Source of the DNA: Campylobacteraceae bacterium
Lineage (GTDB): Bacteria > Campylobacterota > Campylobacteria > Campylobacterales > Sulfurovaceae
Length of the DNA: 5,835 nt
Assembly: GCA_027002665.1 (NCBI GenBank)
Contig: JALWZK010000175.1
Coordinates: forward strand, 1 to 5,835
Reading direction: 5' to 3'
Position 1 is the first letter of the stretch; each line of letters opens with the position of its first letter. Under the pieces are notes generated by a model. That model was given only the letters and a program-made list of their open reading frames with translations. It was not told where the DNA came from and did no database searches. Of the stretch, positions 1 through 5,180 are shown piece by piece. The position numbers and the translations under genes are program-made.

Positions 1-3
1 GAC

Positions 4-35
4 AAATTGTGAGACAATTTACATTAACTCAATGT
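4..35. promoter_or_regulatory. Two adjacent short inverted repeats upstream of the aspartate aminotransferase promoter; possible operator
   Basis: Seen: AAATTGT (4-10) and ACAATTT (14-20) are perfect 7-base complementary arms around GAG, and ACATT (21-25) and AATGT (31-35) are perfect 5-base arms around AACTC. GACAA also occurs as a direct repeat at 1-5 and 13-17, 12 bp apart. With the -10 box at 50-55 and a start point near 62, the first palindrome would centre near -50 and the second near -34, which suits a transcription factor site. Inference only: it could instead be the tail or terminator of a gene to the left, although no T-run follows either stem. The regulator is unknown. Confidence 0.35.
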
Positions 36-42
36 TATCTAA

Positions 43-55
43 TTTTTAGTATAAT
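43..55 (+). promoter_or_regulatory. Sigma-70-type promoter for the aspartate aminotransferase gene
   Basis: Seen: a perfect -10 hexamer TATAAT at 50-55, preceded by G at 49 and a T-run at 43-47, with no convincing TTGACA-like -35 box. This fits the known style of Campylobacterota housekeeping promoters, where a T-rich stretch stands in for the -35 element. The expected start point near 62 gives a leader of about 30 nt that carries the TAAGGT ribosome binding site at 81-86. It is the only strong promoter-like match ahead of the gene. Confidence 0.65.
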
Positions 56-92
56 CCTTAAATTTTTTAATTTTTAAGATTAAGGTAAAAGT

Positions 93-1259
93 ATGCTTTC
101 AAAACGAATACAGACACTATCTACTTCAATGACTATCGCTATTACCGCTTTAGCATTAGAGCTTAAGGCGGAAGGAAAAGATATTCTCTCATTTTCTGCT
201 GGAGAACCCGACTTTGATACTCCAATAGAGATTAAAGAGGCAGCTATTAAGGCAATGAATGAGGGGAAAACAAAATATACTGCAGTTGCGGGAACTCCTG
301 AACTTCTCAAAGCAGTTGCGGAGAAATTAAAGAGAGATAACGGTTTAGAGTATCAAACCAATATGATACAGACAAATAATGGAGCTAAACACTCGCTATT
401 TAATCTATTTCAGGCTCTTATAGATGATGGAGATGAGGTTATTATCCCTGCACCATATTGGGTAACATATCCTGAAATTGCAAAATACTCTGGGGGGAAA
501 CCTGTAATCATAGAGACAGATGATACAACAAATTTTAAAATCACACCTACGCAGTTGGAAGAGGCTATTACTCCAAGAACAAAAGTTTTAATAATTACAT
601 CTCCATCAAATCCAACCGGTTCTGTATATTCTAAGGAGGAGTTGGAGGCTCTTGCAGAGGTCTTAAAGGGGACAGATATAACCGTATTTAGTGACGAAAT
701 ATATGAGAAACTTGTCTATGGTGGCGTAAAATTTACACCACTTGCGTCAATTTCAGAAGATATGTTTCAGAGAACAGTAACAATTAATGGGTTAAGTAAA
801 TCTGTTGCAATGACCGGTTGGAGATTTGGGTATCTTGCTACTCCAAGAGTGGAGTTGGTTCAAGCTATGAATAGATTGCAATCCCACAGCACATCAAATA
901 TCAATACAATTACTCAAGCGGCAGCAATTGCCGGATTAGATGGTTCAGTAGATAAGAGAGTAGAGGAGATGAGAACCGTCTTCGAGAGTAGGAGAGATGA
1001 AGCGTATAAGCTGATTAATGCAATTGATGGATTATCTGTAATTAAACCAGATGGAGCATTCTATCTATTCATCAATATTAAAGAGGTAAGCAACAACTCA
1101 ATGAAATTTGCTAAGGATCTTCTATCACAAGAGGGAGTTGCTATTGTTCCCGGAATTGCATTTGGTGCAGAGGGATATATTAGATTTTCATTTGCTACAG
1201 ATATTGAGACCATCAGAGAGGGGATTAAAAGATTAGAAAATTTCATTAAGAGAATGTAA
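93..1259 (+). CDS. aspC: Aspartate aminotransferase, class I PLP-dependent (subgroup Ib-like)
   Basis: Cytosolic pyridoxal-phosphate enzyme of 388 residues that moves the amino group between aspartate and 2-oxoglutarate, giving oxaloacetate and glutamate; members of this subgroup often accept other amino donors such as prephenate or aromatic acids. Visible landmarks are SAGEPDFDTP (35-44), the substrate-side KYTAVAGTPELL (61-72), PYW with Trp123 near the cofactor ring, PSNPTG with Asn173, SDEIYE with Asp201 and Tyr204 binding the pyridine ring, GLSKS with Lys236 as the Schiff-base lysine, MTGWRFGYL with Arg244 near the cofactor phosphate, and IRFSFA with Arg364 binding the substrate carboxylate. 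Length is normal for the family, and all key residues are present. The ATG at 93 has TAAGGT at 81-86 as its ribosome binding site and a good promoter upstream. In related bacteria the gene is also called aspB. Exact substrate range cannot be read from sequence. Confidence 0.93.
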   Translation: MLSKRIQTLSTSMTIAITALALELKAEGKDILSFSAGEPDFDTPIEIKEAAIKAMNEGKTKYTAVAGTPELLKAVAEKLKRDNGLEYQTNMIQTNNGAKHSLFNLFQALIDDGDEVIIPAPYWVTYPEIAKYSGGKPVIIETDDTTNFKITPTQLEEAITPRTKVLIITSPSNPTGSVYSKEELEALAEVLKGTDITVFSDEIYEKLVYGGVKFTPLASISEDMFQRTVTINGLSKSVAMTGWRFGYLATPRVELVQAMNRLQSHSTSNINTITQAAAIAGLDGSVDKRVEEMRTVFESRRDEAYKLINAIDGLSVIKPDGAFYLFINIKEVSNNSMKFAKDLLSQEGVAIVPGIAFGAEGYIRFSFATDIETIREGIKRLENFIKRM

Positions 1260-1281
1260 ATTTTATTTCTGATAAAGTTAT

Positions 1282-1311
1282 ATATTGGTTTTTTTTATTA
1301 AAAGCCAATAT
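1282..1311. other. AT-rich stem-loop in the gap after the aminotransferase; possible terminator or mRNA end
   Basis: Seen: ATATTGG (1282-1288) pairs perfectly with CCAATAT (1305-1311). The stem can extend inward through a G-U pair and four A-U pairs (1289-1293 with 1300-1304), giving about 12 pairs around a 6-nt loop. The long T-run (1289-1296) lies within the stem and loop rather than after it, so this is not a standard intrinsic terminator. It may still mark the 3' end of the aminotransferase mRNA or protect the next transcript. It occupies most of the 75-bp gap between the two genes. Confidence 0.4.
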
Positions 1312-1334
1312 CTATATTAAAATAAGGAATCTGA

Positions 1335-1670
1335 ATGAAAATAGACTTAACTCCAGAAGTATTATTATCACAACTTGGATATTCAAAAACAGAATATTCT
1401 ATTAAACAGATGGAAAAGATTATAAAAAATACTAGTAATTTTGAAAAATTCTCACGACACATACTTGCTCTACATGATAATTTAGCTCCTATCAAAGGGT
1501 TTGTCGCTATGTCAAACTCACAAGACAACTTTAAGATAAAAGCAAGTCAAGATGTATCTCCTGAAATATCAGATGAGTTTAGGAAAAGAGTTGAAAAGTG
1601 GGCTAAAAAATATAAAGTAAAAATTAAAAAAGTCTCAAATAAACCAACTTACTACATACTCGGACAGTAG
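1335..1670 (+). CDS. Hypothetical small basic protein directly upstream of the helicase
   Basis: I do not recognise the family of this 111-residue protein. It has no signal peptide or membrane segment, so it is probably cytosolic. The N-terminal half looks helical (about 5-48). The middle holds a short hydrophobic strand-like stretch (GFVAMSNSQDNFKIKA, 55-70). The C-terminal third is rich in lysine (EFRKRVEKWAKKYKVKIKKV, 81-100) and ends in a strand-like TYYILG, so nucleic-acid contact is possible but unproven. The ATG at 1335 is well supported by AAGGA at 1324-1328, six bases upstream. Its TAG stop at 1668-1670 is followed at once, in the same frame, by the helicase ATG, so the two are almost surely one transcription unit and probably translationally coupled. 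This suggests, without proving, a role linked to the helicase. Nothing suggests it is a fragment. Confidence 0.75.
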   Translation: MKIDLTPEVLLSQLGYSKTEYSIKQMEKIIKNTSNFEKFSRHILALHDNLAPIKGFVAMSNSQDNFKIKASQDVSPEISDEFRKRVEKWAKKYKVKIKKVSNKPTYYILGQ

Positions 1671-3701
1671 ATGCCACTTAGCACTCTAAATAGAGAACAG
1701 TTGAGGGCAGTTACCGCACCTATGGGAAATAATCTAATTATTGCCAGTGCGGGAACGGGAAAGACATCTACAATAGTAGGAAGGATAGCAAATCTTATAG
1801 AGAGTGGTGTTAATCCTTCCAAGATACTTCTCTTAACTTTTACAAATAAGGCTTCCAATGAGATGTTGCAGAGGGTTGGAAGATATTTCTCAACCTCTAT
1901 AGTGAATAGGATTGAGTCTGGAACTTTTCATGCTGTAAGTTATAGGTGGTTAAAGGAGATGAAAGAGAATGTTATACTGAAACAACCAAATGAGTTACGG
2001 ACTCTCTTTAGAAGTATATATGAGAAGCGACACTTTAAGAGATTAAATTACGATATAGAGCCTTTCTCTTCAACATATCTATATGAGCAGTATAGCTTAT
2101 ATCAAAACTCATCATTTGATGGTTTTGATATATGGTTTACAGATAAGTATCCAGAGCATAGAGTTCTCATAGATATCTATATGAATATTATAGATGAGTA
2201 TGAATTTACAAAGGATAGATTTGGTTTTGTCTCCTTTAATGATTTGCTTTTAAAAATGCGAGAACTACTATTAGAAGAGAAGAGGGATATAAGTGAAGTT
2301 TTAGTTGATGAGTATCAAGATACAAACACTCTTCAAAACTCGCTAATAGAGGCGATAGATTCAAACTCCCTCTTCTGTGTAGGAGATTATGACCAGAGTA
2401 TATACGCTTTCAATGGGGCGAATATTCAAAATATTGCTACTTTTACAAAAAGATATAGAGATGTTAGAGTATTTACTCTAAGTAAAAATTACCGCTCAAC
2501 GGCATCTATACTATCTCTTGCAAATAGAGTTATTCAGAGAAATGAGCGGATTTATCCCAAAAAGTTAGAGGTTACCAAAAGGGATATAGATTTACCACCA
2601 AGACTACTTATATATAATGAACTATTTAATCAATATCAAGGAATAGCAGAAGAGATTAAAAAATCAAATACAACGAGAGATGAAATTGCAGTTCTATTTA
2701 GGAATAACTCAACTGCAGATGGGGTTGAAGCGAGTCTAAGAGAGCTTGGAATAAACTCAAAGAGAAGAGGTGGAAATAGCTTTTTTGATGTAAAGGAGGT
2801 TAAATTTCTACTTGACACTCTATCACTATTGGTAAATCCAAAAGATATGATGGCATTTATACACATTTTTGAGTATGGAAGAGGAATTGGAACAGCATTG
2901 GCAAAGGAGATGTTTGAGTGTTTTGTCCATTTTGGAGAGGGCAATCTATTTAAAGGCATGCTATCTCCTACGGTTTTTACTCTTCCAAAACTAAACCCCA
3001 TTAAAAATGTGCAGTTGGGACTTTTTGATGATGATACACAGATTGGCTCAATCAGTCGCTTTAATAATCTTCGATTAGATGAGAAGATAAAATCCAATCC
3101 TATCCTCAAACATCCTAAGATAACCTCTACAGGAGTTCTATTCTATAGAGATTTTTATAACTTTTTAAAATCGATAAGAGGTGTAAAGCAACCTAAAAGT
3201 ATGCTTTTAAAACTTATCAACTCTCCCCTATATGGGAATGTTATAGATACCCTATCAACTCAAAGAGCCAAACTTAAATCGGGTGAGATAGATAGGGATA
3301 GAAAAGAGATAGCAAGAGAGAATATTCTAAGAAAAGCAAAACTTTTAACCGATTTATCATCTCAATATAAGGATATAAGAAGATTTGTAAATGCGATGGT
3401 TCTTGGTGGAAATGAGTTAAGTCAGGGAAAAGGGGTCAATCTTCTAACCGTTCACGCAAGTAAAGGTTTGGAGTTTAAAGAGGTATATGTTATAGATTTA
3501 ATGGACGGTAGATTTCCAAATAGAAAACTTATGAGTAGAGGCGGAACTATTGAGGAGGAGAGGCGACTCTTCTATGTGGCAGTTACGAGAGCAAAGGAGA
3601 GGTTATATCTCTCTTTTGCAAAATATGATAAGGTTAAAAAGATAGATTTTGAAGGTTCTCCATTTCTATATGAGGCTGGATTACTAAAAAAAGATTATTA
3701 A
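1671..3701 (+). CDS. ATP-dependent DNA helicase, Rep/UvrD/PcrA family (superfamily 1A)
   Basis: This 676-residue enzyme should unwind DNA 3'-to-5' using ATP in replication restart or repair. Motifs in order: Q motif LNREQLRAV (6-14); Walker A ASAGTGKT (25-32, Lys31); Ia LLTFTNKASNEM (54-65); Ib SGTFHA (83-88); Walker B LVDEYQDT (211-218, Asp213-Glu214); III GDYDQSIYAFNGA (238-250); IV LSKNYRS (270-276); V LLTVHASKGLEF (591-602); VI EEERRLFYVAVTRA (628-641, Arg640). Length matches Rep (about 673) better than UvrD or PcrA (about 720 or more): the protein ends about 35 residues after motif VI and lacks the C-terminal Tudor-like extension. Oddities are Asn248 where Rep/UvrD/PcrA normally have Arg in motif III, and an acidic stretch near 440-475, between motifs IV and V, carrying QLGLF (448-452), which resembles a sliding-clamp-binding peptide. 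The start fits: MPLSTLN places the Q motif where Rep-type proteins have it. No clear ribosome binding site precedes the ATG, so translation probably depends on the preceding gene. rep is the likeliest symbol, but this is not certain. Confidence 0.93.
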   Translation: MPLSTLNREQLRAVTAPMGNNLIIASAGTGKTSTIVGRIANLIESGVNPSKILLLTFTNKASNEMLQRVGRYFSTSIVNRIESGTFHAVSYRWLKEMKENVILKQPNELRTLFRSIYEKRHFKRLNYDIEPFSSTYLYEQYSLYQNSSFDGFDIWFTDKYPEHRVLIDIYMNIIDEYEFTKDRFGFVSFNDLLLKMRELLLEEKRDISEVLVDEYQDTNTLQNSLIEAIDSNSLFCVGDYDQSIYAFNGANIQNIATFTKRYRDVRVFTLSKNYRSTASILSLANRVIQRNERIYPKKLEVTKRDIDLPPRLLIYNELFNQYQGIAEEIKKSNTTRDEIAVLFRNNSTADGVEASLRELGINSKRRGGNSFFDVKEVKFLLDTLSLLVNPKDMMAFIHIFEYGRGIGTALAKEMFECFVHFGEGNLFKGMLSPTVFTLPKLNPIKNVQLGLFDDDTQIGSISRFNNLRLDEKIKSNPILKHPKITSTGVLFYRDFYNFLKSIRGVKQPKSMLLKLINSPLYGNVIDTLSTQRAKLKSGEIDRDRKEIARENILRKAKLLTDLSSQYKDIRRFVNAMVLGGNELSQGKGVNLLTVHASKGLEFKEVYVIDLMDGRFPNRKLMSRGGTIEEERRLFYVAVTRAKERLYLSFAKYDKVKKIDFEGSPFLYEAGLLKKDY

Positions 3702-3703
3702 AT

Positions 3704-4372
3704 TTACTTAAAAAAATCGATAAATAGTGTCATATACTTTTTAACTCTACTCTTCTTATATGGCACTATTGACTCCCCATCATAGTTTAAATCCTCAAAT
3801 GTATATATCTCTCCACTCTCCTTAATCATAGATGTATCCATTCCAATTTTTGGACGCATATATACTGTTGTTGTTGGAACCTCTCTATCTAAGAGAGGTA
3901 TAATCTCAAGTCTGCTATCCCCTACACATAGAGGTTTTTTAACTTTTGCAGATGCTTGTGAAAATGAGGTAACTCCTGCTACTACTTCGCTATTACAGTA
4001 GAGTTTTGGATTTTGAACCTTTATAATATCGAGTAGATAATAGACTGTGCTATATATCCCACTATCTCCTATGGTTACAAAACTCAGAGTATTGTAATCT
4101 TTAAATGCACTATATATAACATCTACTTGATATTGCCAATCCTCCTTTTTAAAGTGCATAGGGGTATATATTGGAATAATAGGTTTTTTAAAGTTATGTT
4201 CTCTCATAAGTTTTACTATAATTTTATGGGTTAGAGATTTTTTAAAACTTCTATCTTCACTCTTTGTAGGGACACATATAGCATCACTACTCTTTAGAGT
4301 TTTGAGAGCTTTAATAGTAATGAGTTCAATATCACCCGGTCCCAGAGAGACCATATATAATTTCTTATCCAA
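3704..4372 (-). CDS. cbiL: Cobalt-factor II / precorrin-2 C20-methyltransferase (CbiL/CobI)
   Basis: SAM-dependent cytosolic methyltransferase of corrin synthesis, adding the C20 methyl to cobalt-factor II (or precorrin-2 in the late-cobalt route). The 222 residues show the tetrapyrrole methylase pattern: LYMVSLGPGDIELIT (5-19, with GPGD at the first loop), VTIGDSGIYSTVYYLLD (99-115), VAGVTSFSQASAKVKKPL (131-148) and VYMRPKIG (170-177), which match the CbiL/CobI versions of these blocks. It is slightly shorter than the usual 230-240 residues. The start is TTG at 4372: an in-frame TAA lies two codons upstream, and the alternative ATG at 4354 would cut away the first beta strand (LYMV), so TTG is preferred; a weak AAGAGA lies about 10 nt upstream. 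It overlaps the end of cbiK by 8 bp and is last in the operon. The neighbouring cobaltochelatase argues for the cobalt-containing substrate, hence cbiL rather than cobI. The stop lies 2 bp from the convergent helicase stop. Confidence 0.85.
   Translation of the reverse strand: MDKKLYMVSLGPGDIELITIKALKTLKSSDAICVPTKSEDRSFKKSLTHKIIVKLMREHNFKKPIIPIYTPMHFKKEDWQYQVDVIYSAFKDYNTLSFVTIGDSGIYSTVYYLLDIIKVQNPKLYCNSEVVAGVTSFSQASAKVKKPLCVGDSRLEIIPLLDREVPTTTVYMRPKIGMDTSMIKESGEIYTFEDLNYDGESIVPYKKSRVKKYMTLFIDFFK
3879..3899. repeat. Perfect 8-bp inverted repeat inside cbiL
   Basis: Seen: ACCTCTCT (3879-3886) and AGAGAGGT (3892-3899) are exact reverse complements around a 5-nt spacer ATCTA. It lies in coding sequence for LLDREV and would form the firmest stem-loop I noticed in this gene. 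No T-run follows on either strand. It may be chance in a gene rich in AGAG; a role in mRNA processing or stability is only a possibility. Confidence 0.4.
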
Positions 4373-5180
4373 GTTTTATTATCTCTTCTTGAATATTTTG
4401 GAAAATTATATCTCTAATATCTTTTAACTCAATCAGATTAAACCGTTCTGAGTTTCCTATTGGTGGTGCAATTTCTGAATTAAAAAACTCTCTCAACTCA
4501 TTACTAATCTCTACCATATCTTTAAAGTAGTGGTTTCCACTAACCAAGAGCATTGGCACAACTTGAATAGAGTCTATTCTATCCTCTTTTAGTCTCTCTA
4601 TTAGGCTCTCTTTAATGGCATAGTATGGAAATGCACCCTCAAGTGAGCATGTATAGTTGTGTCTCGAGATAGTTTTTAAAAACTGCTCTGTATAAGTTAC
4701 TGCAGATAATCCCGATAGGTCCAGAATTGGAACTCCATGTATAATATAAAGATTTGCCCAATCTTGTCTGCTAATTTGGCTATTAAGATTTTTTAGAAAG
4801 AGTGAACTCTCTTTTGTCTTACTTATAATTGCTTTAGTATAACGGATATTAGAATATGAGAAGTTTCTAAACCCCTCTACAGTTCTAATTAAAAGTTCAT
4901 GTTCATCTGTTGGAAATAGATTAATTGAAGCTACTACAATATTTCTATATCCCAACATATCAACATCAGCTAATATTTGTGGGAGATTTTTATACTCTAT
5001 ACCTCTCTTGTTTAAATCTTTAATGACCATTCGAGAGCTAAATGAGATAAATACATCAGTAGCTTTAAACCTCTCCTCAACCTCATCTCTTAGAGCAAGA
5101 TACATATCCTGCTCTACTACTGAGCCAAAACAGGCTAAAATTATAGCCTTATCTCTCTTATAGTGTCTATATCTTTTCAC
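4365..5180 (-). CDS. cbiK: Sirohydrochlorin cobaltochelatase, CbiK type
   Basis: Class II (ATP-independent) chelatase that inserts Co2+ into sirohydrochlorin, giving cobalt-sirohydrochlorin for the early-cobalt B12 pathway. The 271 residues cover both chelatase half-domains of the long CbiK form rather than the roughly 120-residue CbiX-short form. Visible family blocks are ILACFGS (14-20), FSSRMVIKDL (47-56), INLFPTDEHELLI (86-98, matching the GDEYEKI region), YIIHG with His148, LEGAFPYY with Glu181, and VPMLLVSGNHYFKDM with His217. By family knowledge His148, Glu181 and His217 correspond to the His/Glu/His cobalt-binding set. No signal peptide is present, so it is cytosolic, unlike some periplasmic CbiK forms. 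The start is GTG at 5180: an in-frame TAA lies two codons upstream and the next Met (residue 26) is beyond the ACFGS motif, so GTG is the only sensible choice. No ribosome binding site is visible and it overlaps the end of cbiM by 14 bp, pointing to coupled translation. Confidence 0.88.
   Translation of the reverse strand: MKRYRHYKRDKAIILACFGSVVEQDMYLALRDEVEERFKATDVFISFSSRMVIKDLNKRGIEYKNLPQILADVDMLGYRNIVVASINLFPTDEHELLIRTVEGFRNFSYSNIRYTKAIISKTKESSLFLKNLNSQISRQDWANLYIIHGVPILDLSGLSAVTYTEQFLKTISRHNYTCSLEGAFPYYAIKESLIERLKEDRIDSIQVVPMLLVSGNHYFKDMVEISNELREFFNSEIAPPIGNSERFNLIELKDIRDIIFQNIQEEIIKLG

Noticed and set aside
80..310. Short minus-strand open frame over the aminotransferase promoter and 5' end
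   Set aside because: It overlaps the well-supported aminotransferase start and its ribosome binding site on the other strand, and its translation shows no family resemblance.
1281..1318. TATATT hexamers at 1281-1286 and 1313-1318 as a promoter for the small gene and helicase
   Set aside because: In DNA this AT-rich such matches are expected by chance; the second would start transcription within the ribosome binding site, and the first has no supporting -35 or T-rich element beyond background.
2636..3109. A 157-codon open frame on the minus strand inside the helicase gene
   Set aside because: It lies wholly opposite a helicase frame whose motifs flank it on both sides; its translation shows no recognisable domain, so it is best explained as a shadow frame.
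3686..3716. Intrinsic terminator for the cobalamin operon on the minus strand (T7 run at 3692-3686)
   Set aside because: The only stem ahead of the T-run is GATT/AATC with mismatched A-T extension, too weak to call a terminator.
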